DNA of 64,000 nucleotides from contig JAUHXC010000031.1 of assembly GCA_030427205.1 (NCBI GenBank), positions 1 through 64,000 on the forward strand, read 5' to 3'. The notes under the pieces were generated by a model, which ran no database searches, was not told the origin of the DNA, and saw only the letters and a list, made by a program, of their open reading frames with translations. The number at the start of each line of letters is the position of its first letter. Positions within the stretch are counted from its first letter, which is position 1. Both the position numbers and the translations under genes were made by a program. Of this stretch, positions 18,785-28,300 are shown piece after piece. Source of the DNA: a bacterium (GTDB taxonomy: Bacteria; Myxococcota_A; Bradymonadia; UBA7976; UBA1532).

Positions 18785-18838
18785 AGCTGGCACGGCGTAT
18801 GCGAGGCCGACGGCCGTTCGAAGACATGGGAGGCCACG

Positions 18839-19297
18839 ATGCGTCGACCGAAGCTGTTGTATGAGCCGCCGCGCCGGCTCTGGGTGGTCCTGCTGACCGC
18901 GGGCCTGTGGGCCTGCGGGGCGAGCGTGCCGGTCTGGGGCCCGGAAGATGATCCCGCCGCTGCCGAGGCCGCCGAAGACGACGCCCCGCCGATCACCGAC
19001 GTCGAGGCGCTCGCCGCCGCGCTCAAGGCCGATCCCGCGCTGCGGGTCGATCCGGCGGCGCCGCGCGAGCCGCTGCCGGCGGGGGTCGAGCCCGGCCGCC
19101 TCGTCGAGCTGCCCGCCGAGGGGCCCGCCGCCGATCCGGAGGTGCTGCACGCGTGGCTGCTCGATCTGGGCGTGGCCCGGGTACAGGTCGAGTCGCTTCT
19201 GCCCGAGGCGGCCCCCGAGGATGCCCGTTTTCGGGGCGATGGCGACCCGGGTATCCTGCGCTTCCGGCTGCGGCCGGCGCCAGCGAAGGCGCCCTGA
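18839..19297 (+). CDS. Small lipoprotein of unknown function (152 aa)
   Basis: Signal peptide with a basic start (MRRPKLLYEPPRR), hydrophobic core and lipobox GLWAC (Cys about 26). GGGAGG lies just upstream of the ATG. The mature part is short and Ala/Pro/Asp/Glu-rich, with a possible small helical domain near the C-terminus (EVLHAWLLDLGVARVQVESLL). It follows the AraC gene by 54 bp and could be co-transcribed. No family is recognised. Confidence 0.7.
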   Translation: MRRPKLLYEPPRRLWVVLLTAGLWACGASVPVWGPEDDPAAAEAAEDDAPPITDVEALAAALKADPALRVDPAAPREPLPAGVEPGRLVELPAEGPAADPEVLHAWLLDLGVARVQVESLLPEAAPEDARFRGDGDPGILRFRLRPAPAKAP

Positions 19298-19361
19298 GTC
19301 GGGCAGGGGGTTACCCACCGGTAATGCCCACCGCCGCGTATGTTCCCATTCGGGATTCGCG

Positions 19362-20363
19362 TCACGCCGACTCGACCGCGACGACGCACTTGCCCCGCGT
19401 CCGCCGGGTGAGCTGGTGCGCCATACCGTCGGCGATGCGCGCCAGCGGCCAGACCCGCTCGATGGCGGGCCGAACGGCGCCCGACGCCATGAGCCGACCC
19501 AGCTCGGTCAACTCGGCCCGCTTCGCCGGCGCGTGCAGCACCTTCACCCGCCGGTCGAAGAGCGACGTCAGCGCCGACTTCAGCAGCCAGACGAGTGAGC
19601 CCGCCGAGGCGATGTAGGTGCCATCGGCCGTCAAGCACCGGCGGCACGCGGCCAGCGATCCTGCGCCCACCAGATCGAGGATCACGTCGTGGCGGGTGGC
19701 GGTGAAGTCGGTGGTCGTATAGTCGATGACCTGCGCCGCGCCGAGGCCGGTGACCAGCGCGCGATTGCGCCCGCTGCACACGGCGGTGACCTCGGCGCCG
19801 AGCGCGCGGGCGATCTGAACTGCGAACGTGCCGACGCCGCCCGACGCGCCGTTGATCAAGACCCGCTGGCCCGGCTGCACGTCGGCGAGCTGCATGGCCC
19901 GCAGCGCGGTGACCCCGGCGACCGGCGCCGCCGCCGCGTCCCGCAGCGCGACCCCGTCGGGCACGAGCGCCAGCTTGTCGACCCGGGCGACGACGAACTG
20001 CGCGCAGGCGCCCGGCGACTCGCCGAAGACCCGGTCGCCGACGGCGATGTCGGTGACGTGTGCGCCGAGGGCCACGACCTCGCCGGCGAAGTCGAGGCCG
20101 AAGACCGGGTTGCGCGGACGGCGCAGCCCCAGGGCGAGCCGCGCCAGATACGGGCGGCCGGTCAGCGTCACGCCGTCGCCGAAGTTGAGCGACGAGGCAT
20201 GCACCCGGACCAATACCTCGCCGGGCCCCGGCTGCGGCACGGCGACCTCGGCGACGCGCAGGACCTCGGGCCCGCCATACGTCGAGCGGGTGGCGGCCTG
20301 CATGACCGCGGGCGCGGCGGTGAGCGCGGCGGACGGCCGGGCGGGGGAGGCGGGCGCAGACAT
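19362..20363 (-). CDS. NAD(P)-dependent alcohol dehydrogenase / quinone oxidoreductase (MDR family)
   Basis: 333 residues of the zinc-less medium-chain dehydrogenase/reductase family (QOR-like). GroES-like part: PGPGEVLVRVHASSLNFGDGVTL and NPVFGLDFAGEVVALG. Rossmann part: PGQRVLINGASGGVGTFAVQIARALGAEVTAVC. The Zn-binding Cys/His set of true alcohol dehydrogenases is absent. ATG 20363 has AGGAG 9 bases upstream. The N-terminal about 20 residues are a low-complexity Ala/Pro stretch. Substrate probably a quinone or enone. Divergent from a LysR regulator, its likely controller. Confidence 0.9.
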   Translation of the reverse strand: MSAPASPARPSAALTAAPAVMQAATRSTYGGPEVLRVAEVAVPQPGPGEVLVRVHASSLNFGDGVTLTGRPYLARLALGLRRPRNPVFGLDFAGEVVALGAHVTDIAVGDRVFGESPGACAQFVVARVDKLALVPDGVALRDAAAAPVAGVTALRAMQLADVQPGQRVLINGASGGVGTFAVQIARALGAEVTAVCSGRNRALVTGLGAAQVIDYTTTDFTATRHDVILDLVGAGSLAACRRCLTADGTYIASAGSLVWLLKSALTSLFDRRVKVLHAPAKRAELTELGRLMASGAVRPAIERVWPLARIADGMAHQLTRRTRGKCVVAVESA

Positions 20364-20411
20364 GGCATCACTCCTGGGTCGGGGCCGGTCGGGTGTATTG
20401 GCCAGCGTGTG

Positions 20412-20452
20412 ATCCATGTGTACGATGGCATTCTCGTTCAGCGAAGAGCCAT
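20412..20452. promoter_or_regulatory. Possible LysR-type operator
   Basis: In the 108 bp between the divergent reductase and LysR genes, TGGCATTCTC and GAAGAGCCA form an imperfect interrupted inverted repeat around a short spacer, the general form of a LysR binding site. The match is imperfect, so this is a weak call. Confidence 0.25.
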
Positions 20453-20471
20453 TTTCGTGTCTGGGGTGTGC

Positions 20472-21350
20472 ATGAATGTTCAATGGGACGATCTGCGCTA
20501 TGTCTTGGCGCTGGCCCGCGAGGCGACGCTGAGCGGCGCCGCCGACGCGCTGGGGGTGACCCATACCACCGTCGGTCGGCGGCTGCGGCGGCTCGAAGCC
20601 GACCTCGCGACCCGCCTCTTCGATCGCACGCCCGAGGGCCTGTCGGCGACCGCCGCCGGGCAGGAGCTGGTCGAGACCGCCGCCGAGATGCAGGCGGTGC
20701 TGCTCGCCGCCCGCGGACGCCTGCTGGGCCGCGATACCCGTCTCAAGGGGCCGCTGCGGGTCGCGACGATGGACATGCTCTATCTGCGGCATCAGGCGGC
20801 GTTCACCGCCTTCGCCGCGGCGCACCCCGAGGTCGTGATGACCCTGGTGATCGGCGATGAGCAGGTCTCCTTGACCCGCCGCGAGGCCGATGTCGTGCTG
20901 CGCATGAGCAATACGCCGCCCGACTATCTGGTGGGGCGCCGGGTCGGCACCGAGCGCTTCGCGGTCTACGGCAGCGTGGCGCTCGTCGAGGCGATCGAGG
21001 CGTCGGTGGGGCCCGACGCCTCGTGGTCGGCCTATCCGTGGATCAACTGGGACGAGCGCTCGCCGATGGGTCGCTGGCTCGATGGCTGGCTGGCGGCCAA
21101 CGCGCCCGAGGCGACGGTGGCGGTGCGGGTCCACATGGGATCGACGATGCTGCGCGAGGTGGTCGCGAGCGGGGTGGGGGTGCACTTCGCGCCGGTGGCC
21201 GACGGCGAGGCCGATCCGCGGCTGCGGCGTATCGGGCCGGTGCTCGATGACATCACCCGCGATGTCTGGCTGCTGACGATGCCCGAGCTGCGCGGCAACG
21301 CCCGGGTGCGGGCCTTCATGGATCACATGGCGCCGCGGCTGAGCGAATGA
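20472..21350 (+). CDS. LysR family transcriptional regulator
   Basis: 292 residues. N-terminal winged helix (WDDLRYVLALAREATLSGAADALGVTHTTVGRRLRRLEADLATRLFDRTPEGLSATAAG) with the standard LysR recognition helix, followed by a periplasmic-binding-protein-like effector domain (LRVATMDMLYLRHQAAFTAF and the MGSTMLREVVASGVGV block). ATG 20472 gives the family length; the longer upstream frame is antisense to the reductase gene. It probably regulates the divergent quinone-oxidoreductase-like gene and itself. Confidence 0.9.
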   Translation: MNVQWDDLRYVLALAREATLSGAADALGVTHTTVGRRLRRLEADLATRLFDRTPEGLSATAAGQELVETAAEMQAVLLAARGRLLGRDTRLKGPLRVATMDMLYLRHQAAFTAFAAAHPEVVMTLVIGDEQVSLTRREADVVLRMSNTPPDYLVGRRVGTERFAVYGSVALVEAIEASVGPDASWSAYPWINWDERSPMGRWLDGWLAANAPEATVAVRVHMGSTMLREVVASGVGVHFAPVADGEADPRLRRIGPVLDDITRDVWLLTMPELRGNARVRAFMDHMAPRLSE

Positions 21351-21362
21351 CCGGCGCGCGCG

Positions 21363-22193
21363 CTACGGCGTACCGGTCTGCGTTCCGCCGGCTTTCGGTC
21401 GGGCGCTGGGTGCCTCGGGCGCGGCGCTCGGCAGGGCGGCGCCCATGAGATAGCCCACCGGATACGCCTCCAGGCGCAGCTCGAGCAGGTGCCGGGTATC
21501 GCCGCTCCGCGCGGCGCAGAGGATCAGCTCGGCGCCCGTCGGCCCGGCCCGCTCGAAGCGGAACTGCGTCGCGTCCAGCGGCGGGATCCAGGGCACGCCG
21601 GTGCGCACCAGCGGCCCGCCGAGCACGTCGGTCGCGACGTTGGGGTCGAAGAGCGCGCGGGTCCGCAGCAGCAGCCGATCGGCCATGGCCGGCTCGATGA
21701 CATCGTGCAGCGTGATCAGCTTCGCGGTGCTGCGATCGAAGGTCAGGCAGCGCAGGTGGCTCGTGGCGTGGGCCCCGCCCGATGCCTGATTCTCGACGAC
21801 GCGCACCGAGACGTGCCGCTCGCCGTCGAACGCGACGGCGATCACCCGCTCGAGCCGGAAGCCATCGGGGGCCTCGGCGCCGTAGATCGTCTGCTCGTCG
21901 TCGGTGGGCAGCGGCGCGATGGCCAGCTTGCCGTCGATCTGAAGCCCGTCGACGCACCAGCGGGCCGCGCAGCGGGTGATGACGTGGATGCCCGGCGCGA
22001 CCTCCACCTTCTGCGACGCGCTGCGCGCGGGCAGGATGAACGTCGACGTCACGCCCACCGCCCGCAGCTTGGGCAGCTCGACCACGTCGCCGATGTCGAG
22101 CAGGCGGGCGAAGGCGGCCTCGGCGGCGGCGCTCGCCGGGGCGAGGCACGCCAGCAGGCCGATCATCCCGACGGCGCGGATCAGCGGCGCCAT
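21363..22193 (-). CDS. Secreted hypothetical protein downstream of the retron RT (276 aa)
   Basis: Sec signal peptide (MAPLIRAVGMIGLLACLAPASAAAEA), then a mostly beta-type domain with paired Cys and a Pro/Ala-rich tail. There is no lipobox at the cleavage site. ATG 22193 lies 4 bases after the reverse transcriptase stop, so it could be read through from the retron operon. A secreted protein is an unexpected partner and may be only a neighbour. It converges with the LysR gene. Function unknown. Confidence 0.75.
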   Translation of the reverse strand: MAPLIRAVGMIGLLACLAPASAAAEAAFARLLDIGDVVELPKLRAVGVTSTFILPARSASQKVEVAPGIHVITRCAARWCVDGLQIDGKLAIAPLPTDDEQTIYGAEAPDGFRLERVIAVAFDGERHVSVRVVENQASGGAHATSHLRCLTFDRSTAKLITLHDVIEPAMADRLLLRTRALFDPNVATDVLGGPLVRTGVPWIPPLDATQFRFERAGPTGAELILCAARSGDTRHLLELRLEAYPVGYLMGAALPSAAPEAPSARPKAGGTQTGTP

Positions 22194-22197
22194 CGGA

Positions 22198-23520
22198 TCA
22201 ACCCGCGGCCTTGGCCGCCAGCGCGTACAGCGCGTCGAGCATCGCCCGGCCCTCGTCGGCGTCGGCGAGGTTGACGAACGCCGCGTAGCCGCACAGCCGG
22301 GCGAAGGTCTCGTCCTCGGGCAGCGGGCGGCCGCTCTCGAGGTTGTGGATCGCCGCCCGCAGCTGGCGCCGCAGCGTACGCGGCACCCGCGGCGGGCCGT
22401 CGCCGTTGACCACCAGCCCGGTCACCTTCTGCTGGTCGCCGCGGCGCAGGACGCGGGTCTTGTCGGGGTTGACCGCGAAGCCCTCGTCCTCGGCGATGCG
22501 CCGCACTGCGCCGATGAGCGTGCCCGGTCGGGCCTTGGCCGGGCTGCGGCCGTCCATCGGCAGGCTGAACGTCAGGTCGTCGGCGTAGCGGGTGTAGCGC
22601 CAGCCCTGCTGCCGGGCCAGCCCCGCGATGCGGCGGTCGAGGCGCAGGCACAGCGTATTGGTCAGCGCCGGCGAGGTCGGCGCGCCTTGGGGCAGGCAGC
22701 GCGGGCCGAGCGCGGCGAAGAAGGTCTTGCCGTCGTGCTCGATGACCTCCCGCGGGGCCTCGGTGCACAGCAGCGCCAGCAGCGTCGAGACCTGCTCGCG
22801 ATAGCCCGCGTGGCGGAAGACGCCCTTCACCCGGCGCCAGGTGACGCTGGGGAAGAAGTCCTGCAGGTCCATGCCGATGACGACGCGCGCGCCGCTGTGG
22901 GCCTTGGCGTTGGTGAAGATCGAGCGCCCGGGCAAGAAGCCATGGGCCGCGCCGTGCACCGGCAACCGCTCGACGATCTCGCGCAGCACCCAGCGCTGGG
23001 CCGCCTTGAGCTTGGGCAGCGGGGCCCAGATGGCCCGCTCGCCGCCGCTCTTCTTGGGGATGGTGAACCGCCGATAGTGGATCTTCTCCGCCAGATCGCG
23101 GTGATAGGCCATCCAGCGCAGCTCGGCGATCGACAGCCCGAGCGCCTCGGCGAGCGCGGCGGGGTTCTCGAGGGCCGGGATCTCGTTCTCCGCCTGCCGG
23201 GCCTCGGGCTCGGGCAGATCCCAGCGGTCGAAGTCGTCGATGTCGTTGAAGTAGACCCCGTCGCCGAGGTGCACGATGTGGTTGGCTTTGTAGGCCTGCC
23301 ACGCCGCTTTCTTGAGCGCGCGCCGCTCGGCGGCCTCGGCCTTGAGCGACTGCTTGTACTCGGCGAGCTGGCGCTTGCTCATGCCGGTCGTCTCGCGGCG
23401 CTGCACGGTGAAGCCGCGCCGCTCGAGCTCGGCGTCGATGTATTGCCGGGTGCCGCCCGCCTGGCGGATCGAGCGCCACAGCGTTTGCAAGTCGTGGTGT
23501 GCGTTCGCCATCGGCCTCAC
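22198..23520 (-). CDS. Retron reverse transcriptase (Mx162/Sa163-like)
   Basis: 440 residues from a GTG that overlaps the upstream stop (GTGA); an ATG at 23511 is an alternative. Residues about 1-145 are the long N-terminal domain also found in the myxobacterial Mx162/Sa163 enzymes, with HIVHLGDGVYF at about 81. The RT core runs from TIPKKSGGERAI (about 153): GMDLQDFFPSVT (Asp218), LPQGAPTSPALTN (about 276), YTRYADDLTFS (catalytic YADD 312-315). Retron hallmarks are present: NAKAH at 204-208 (NAxxH) and VTGLVVN at 366-372. It should prime cDNA from a structured ncRNA to make msDNA. It is the last of four overlapping genes. No group II intron maturase domain is present. Confidence 0.93.
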   Translation of the reverse strand: MRPMANAHHDLQTLWRSIRQAGGTRQYIDAELERRGFTVQRRETTGMSKRQLAEYKQSLKAEAAERRALKKAAWQAYKANHIVHLGDGVYFNDIDDFDRWDLPEPEARQAENEIPALENPAALAEALGLSIAELRWMAYHRDLAEKIHYRRFTIPKKSGGERAIWAPLPKLKAAQRWVLREIVERLPVHGAAHGFLPGRSIFTNAKAHSGARVVIGMDLQDFFPSVTWRRVKGVFRHAGYREQVSTLLALLCTEAPREVIEHDGKTFFAALGPRCLPQGAPTSPALTNTLCLRLDRRIAGLARQQGWRYTRYADDLTFSLPMDGRSPAKARPGTLIGAVRRIAEDEGFAVNPDKTRVLRRGDQQKVTGLVVNGDGPPRVPRTLRRQLRAAIHNLESGRPLPEDETFARLCGYAAFVNLADADEGRAMLDALYALAAKAAG

Positions 23521-25382
23521 TCCGCCGTCGCGTCCAGGTAGCCGCCGGCTTCGAGCGCGTCCACGCGATCGAAGAAGGCCACCCGGGCGTCATCGGTGCT
23601 GTCGAACCACAAGGTCTGGACCCGCTCGCGGCCCCCGCGATCGCCCCAGCGCACCTTGAGCCGGCTGCGATCGAGCGAGACCTGATAGACCGTCTCGCGG
23701 CCGCCGCGACGGCGGGCGAAGGTCTTGGTGGCCACCTCGATGGCCGCGCGGCCCTTGGCCTGCTGCGCGCGGCGGTCGGCGGCGATCTGCAGGCGCAGCG
23801 CGATGAGGTGGGCGCACGGGCCGCGGCGCAGGCCGTTCTTGCGAATCGGCGCGCAGGTGCAGTCCGCCTTGCGCACCCGCCCTTCGCCGTCGATGAGCAT
23901 CGTCGGCCGGAACTCGCGCTTGTCGGCGGTGATGTTCACCTGCCCGACGATCTCGGTGCCCACCGTCGGGATGGTATTGCGCGACTCGACCCGCACCGCG
24001 CCGGCCTCGACCAGATCGTGGGCCGCGCGCTCGGCGGGCGTGCGATAGGCCAGCTTCGCCGGATCGGGCGCCTCGCCGACCAGCGGGCGCAGGCGGTAGC
24101 GGCCGGCGGCGATGTCGTACATGGCGAGGCCGCGCTGGCATGCGCTCTGCAGGGCCCGGCGGGCCTCGGCGACCGGCGCGCCGATGGCGCTCGCGATGCC
24201 CTCGGCGGTGTCGTGCCAGCAGCTCTTGAGGTGATCCAGCGCCTCGCCGACGGCGGGATCGTCGCCCTCGGGCCGCGGCAGCAGGATGTCGAAGAGCAGC
24301 GCCTGCGACCAGTTGGCGGCGGTGAAGCCGGTCAGGCCCAAAGTCAGCGTCATGCCGTTGCCGCGCATGACCCAGAAGCTGGGCAGGCCGCTGCCGACGA
24401 CGTGCACCTCGACCGACTCGGCGAAGGGCAGGAAGCGCTGGATGAGCATCAGCCGCCGCCGACCCCAGATGCGCACCACCTCGGCCTTCTCGCCCGCGTA
24501 GGCCGCGCCGCCGCTCTCGATGAGCGTCTCCCACGGCTCGAGGATCAGGCGCGGCGTCTCGCCGGGCACCATCTCGAGCCGCAGCGCGCGGCCCTTCTTC
24601 TTCTGGTCGGCGTTGAGCCGCAGGTGGCGCAGCGCGTTGTACAGGTCGATGGGCGCGAAGGTGGCCGAGGCCCGGGTCAGCGTGCTGGCCGACTGCACCT
24701 GCAGGAAGCCGCGCAGCCAGGTGTCGGGCACACGGATCTGCTTCTCGATGACCGGCTGGCCCTCGGTCGCGACGGCCACCGCCTCGGCGCCGATCGACAC
24801 CGTCGTCGTGCGATAGCTGCGCATGCGCTGGATGCCGTCGAACAGCGCGTCGCTGAAGTCGATGTGCGTGGTGCCGAAGGCCGGCTCGCCGCTGATGTCG
24901 AAGGCGTCGCGGTCGAGGGTCAGCGCGGCGTAGGCCCCCTCGTCTTTGCTGAAGACCTCGAAGAGCACGCCATCGGGGTGCACCGTCACGACCGGATCGA
25001 GCACGAACCACGCCAGCGGGTCGTTGCGCGAGAGCCACTCGAAGTAGGCCTGCTGCGCCTGCCACGCCGCCGCGCCCGTCGTCTGCTCTTGCAAGCGCTT
25101 CCAGGCGAGGTACTGCGTGCGATCCTTCGGGGTGTAGCGCAGGTCGCTCGCCACCACCGCCCGCAGCGCCGACAGCGCCTCGCGGGCCGCGACGGGATCG
25201 CGCAGCGTGCCCTCGAAGCGCACCGGATCGCGGCTCAGGTCGGCGAAGAGCGCCAGCCGCGCCCCGTCGGCGCCGTCGACCACCCGGCTGGCGTCGCCAT
25301 AGCGGAAGCCGAAGCCGCTGCGGGCCTCGGTCGGCTCGGCGGCCTCGGGCGTCGCCCCGCTGTTGCCGTTCTCGGCGGTCAT
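23517..25382 (-). CDS. Retron-associated winged-helix / SWIM zinc finger / WGR protein (WHSWIM)
   Basis: 621 residues. A large alpha/beta N-terminal region (1-380) is followed by a winged-helix-like segment (about 381-441, AEGIASAIGAPVAEARRAL ... GRYRLRP). A SWIM zinc finger follows at about 505-525: CTC ... CAH in the CxCx(n)CxH form. A WGR-like C-terminal domain (about 550-615) has YQVSLDRSRLKVRWGDRGG and VQTLWFDSTDDARVAFFDRV. SWIM and WGR domains both point to nucleic-acid binding. ATG 25382 overlaps the TGA of the ARM gene (ATGA) and its own stop overlaps the RT start. A WHSWIM protein is the known marker partner of type XIII retrons, so this is probably part of the effector or its regulator. 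Confidence 0.9.
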   Translation of the reverse strand: MTAENGNSGATPEAAEPTEARSGFGFRYGDASRVVDGADGARLALFADLSRDPVRFEGTLRDPVAAREALSALRAVVASDLRYTPKDRTQYLAWKRLQEQTTGAAAWQAQQAYFEWLSRNDPLAWFVLDPVVTVHPDGVLFEVFSKDEGAYAALTLDRDAFDISGEPAFGTTHIDFSDALFDGIQRMRSYRTTTVSIGAEAVAVATEGQPVIEKQIRVPDTWLRGFLQVQSASTLTRASATFAPIDLYNALRHLRLNADQKKKGRALRLEMVPGETPRLILEPWETLIESGGAAYAGEKAEVVRIWGRRRLMLIQRFLPFAESVEVHVVGSGLPSFWVMRGNGMTLTLGLTGFTAANWSQALLFDILLPRPEGDDPAVGEALDHLKSCWHDTAEGIASAIGAPVAEARRALQSACQRGLAMYDIAAGRYRLRPLVGEAPDPAKLAYRTPAERAAHDLVEAGAVRVESRNTIPTVGTEIVGQVNITADKREFRPTMLIDGEGRVRKADCTCAPIRKNGLRRGPCAHLIALRLQIAADRRAQQAKGRAAIEVATKTFARRRGGRETVYQVSLDRSRLKVRWGDRGGRERVQTLWFDSTDDARVAFFDRVDALEAGGYLDATAE

Positions 25383-28300
25383 CGGGCACCCCCTTCGCGT
25401 CGGGCGCGGGCCCGGATGGCCCGCCGTCGGGCCCTCCAGGCGGCCTTGCGCACGGCCTCGTCGTCGTCTTCGGCCTCGGCGACCGCCCGGATGGCGTCGA
25501 TGGCCGCTTCGTCGGCGACCCGGGCCAGCGCCTCCAGCGCGCCGAGCCGGGCCGCTTCGGGCAGGGCTCGATCGGCGGCGGCTCCGCTCAGCGCCTCGAC
25601 GTCGCCGCGGGCCACCAGCAGCGGCAGCGCGATGCCCTGGGCGTGCACCCGGCTCGCGGCGGCGCGCAGCGTCTCGTCGGTGGCCGGGTTGTCTTCGGCC
25701 AGCTCGACGAGGCTGCGCCGGTCGTCGCCGGCCTGCGCGGCCAACGTCGCCGCCCGCGCGGCGTCGAGCGTCGCCAGCGCGCCGGCCGCCGCTTGCCGCA
25801 CCGCCGGATCGTCGGCGGTCACCGCGCGGGCCAGCGCGTCGAGACCCGCCGCGCCGCCGTGTCCGCCCGACAGCGCGTCCACCGCCGCCAGCCGCAGCGC
25901 GCGATCGGGCCCGTCCAGCGCCCGGATGCAGACCTCGGCGCCCGTCGCGAGCCGGCCCAGCGCCCACAGCAGCCAGCGGGTCGCCTCGGTCAGCGCCGTG
26001 AGCCGATCGTCCCAGCGGCGCGCCTCGGGGCTCAGCTCGCCGTGCCGGGTGGCCCATTCGCCCATGGTCTTCGCCGCCGCCGTCACCAGCGCCGGCCCGT
26101 GGCTCGAGTCGCCGGCCCGGCCGAGCAGCCGGGCCGCGATGCCGCGGGTGCCGGCTTCGGGCGCGTCGAGGGTCGCCGCCGCCGCAGCCGCCGGGATCGG
26201 ATCGCGGCCGAGCAGCGCGGCCACCAGCGGCGTGCGCAACTCGTCGGCCTGGTGGTCGGGGATGTGCGGCAGCAGCGCCATGATCGCCTCGGCCTCACCG
26301 CCCGCGAGCCGCTCGACGAGCCGGTCTTCGAGCCACGTATGCTCGCTGCGCGCCAGGGCGAAGTCCGGCTCGAGGGCGTCGGGCCCCAGCTGCTTGCGCA
26401 GGCTGTCGAGCGCCGCCTTGGCCACGTCGCTGTCGTCGTCCTCGCGCAGCCGATCGAGCAGCGCGCGCCGGGTGTCGGGGTCGTCGTGATGCGCCAGCTG
26501 CTCGGCGGCCACCTGCCGGATCCACCAGTCGTCGTCGCTCAGCCGATCGCGGATGATGCGCCAGCCGTCCAGCGTATCGAACCAGCGCAGGCCGGCCAGG
26601 GCGTGCACCGTGACCTCGCGATCGTCGCTCTTCGCCAGCCGCGCCAGCAGCTCGAAGATGCGCTCGGCGTGCTCGCTCGCCGACAGGCGGCCCAAGGCCT
26701 CGGCGGCCTCGTCGCGCAGGACGTGCGCTTCGTCGTCCACCAGCCGCAGCAGCGTATCCAGCGCCCGGGCGTCGCCCAGCGCGCCCAGCGCCTGCACCGC
26801 CCGGGTGCGCTGGCTGTGATCGGGGTCGAGGTCGACCGCGCTGAGCAGGATCTCGATGCCGTCGGCGTGCCCCGCGAGCGCCAGCCCTTCGGCGGCGAGG
26901 AAGCGGGTATTCGGCTCGCCGTGGCCCAGCGCGTCGCGCAGGGGCTGCGGGTCGGCCGCGCGGTGGCGCACGCGCCAGCTGTACGTCTGCAGCGCCTGAT
27001 TGCGGGTGCGGTCGTCGCCGATCGCGGTGAACGGCGCCAGGGCCGCGTCGAGCGCGCCGGCCGGCGCCCACTTCGCGTTGTCGTCGAGCAGGCGCCGGGC
27101 GAGGCCTGTATCGCCCAGCCCGAACACCGCCTCGTAGAGCGTCGCCGCCTCGGCGTGCTGCCGCGGGTGCTGCTCGGCGAGCCAGCGCCCGTCGTCGGCC
27201 GCCATCTCGTCGGCGTCGTCCAGGTCGAGCCGGATGTACTGATCGTAGCCCAGCAGCTGCCGCGCGGCGTCGAAGGCCGAGCGTCGGCGGCTCTTGTCGG
27301 CCAGATGGCCCAGTACGCGCTCGAGCGCGGCGACGTCGCGCAGCCGGCCCACCGCCGACAGCAGCCGATCGACGTCGGCGGTGCCCGCCGGATCGTCGTC
27401 GATGCGGTCGAGCAGCGCCGTCGACGTCCGCGCGTCGCCCAGCCGGACCAGCGCGTCGATGGCGAGGTCCTGCCGGTCGCCGAGCGCCGTGACCAGCGTC
27501 TCGTACGCCGCGGCGTCGCCCTTGAGCGCCAGCCGGCGGGCGGCCTCGTAGCGGATCTCGACGAAGCGCGATTCGAGCGCGCCGCGCAGTCCGGCGAGCG
27601 CCGCCGCGTCGCGATCGGCCAGATCGGCGAGGTGGCTGATGGCCGACCGCCGCACCTGGGGATCACGCCCGTCGAGCGCGCGGATCCAGCCGGCGGCGGG
27701 CGACGTGCGCTGGCCGAGCAGCGCGGCGGCCTCGGCGGCCAGCCCCGTCGTATCGTGGTCGATGACCTCGCCGAGCACCGTATCGCCCGCGGCGCCGGCC
27801 TCGTCGGCCAGCAGTGTCAGCCCGGCGACCGCCACGTCGCGCCGCCCGGAGGCCAGCGCCTCGGCGGCGAGCCGGGTGGGGTCGAACCCCAGCGATTTCA
27901 GGCCCGCGAAGGCCCCCAGGCGCACGTCTGCGGCCCGATCGGACAGCGCGGGGACCAGAACAGGCACCATCTGCTCGATCGGGGCGCCGGCGGCCACCAG
28001 GCGGCTCACGGCGGTGGTGCGGATCCGGGCTTCGGCCTGCCCGCCTTCGAGCCGCGAGAGGCCCACATAGGCCCCGAAGACCAGCGCTTGCAGGGCGTCG
28101 GCGGTCCAGGCGGGCTTCGCCGCGGGGCGCTCGGCGGCGCGCAGGCCGGTGAGGGCGTCGGCGAACCGCTGTTCGAAGCGGCGCCACGCCCGGTCGAAGA
28201 CGTGCTCTTCGCTGGCTTCGAGCGCGCCGACGAGCTGCACCGCCCGGGCCCGCAGGCGCGGGGGGCCGAACGCCAGCAGGCGGCCCAGATCGGCGGCCTG

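Noticed and set aside
19298..19361. GTTACC-CACC-GGTAA near 19310 as a terminator
   Set aside because: Only a 5 bp stem and no T run.
22198..23520. RT as a diversity-generating retroelement or group II intron maturase
   Set aside because: No template/variable repeat pair, no Avd-like gene, no maturase domain or intron ends; NAxxH and VTG motifs fit retrons.
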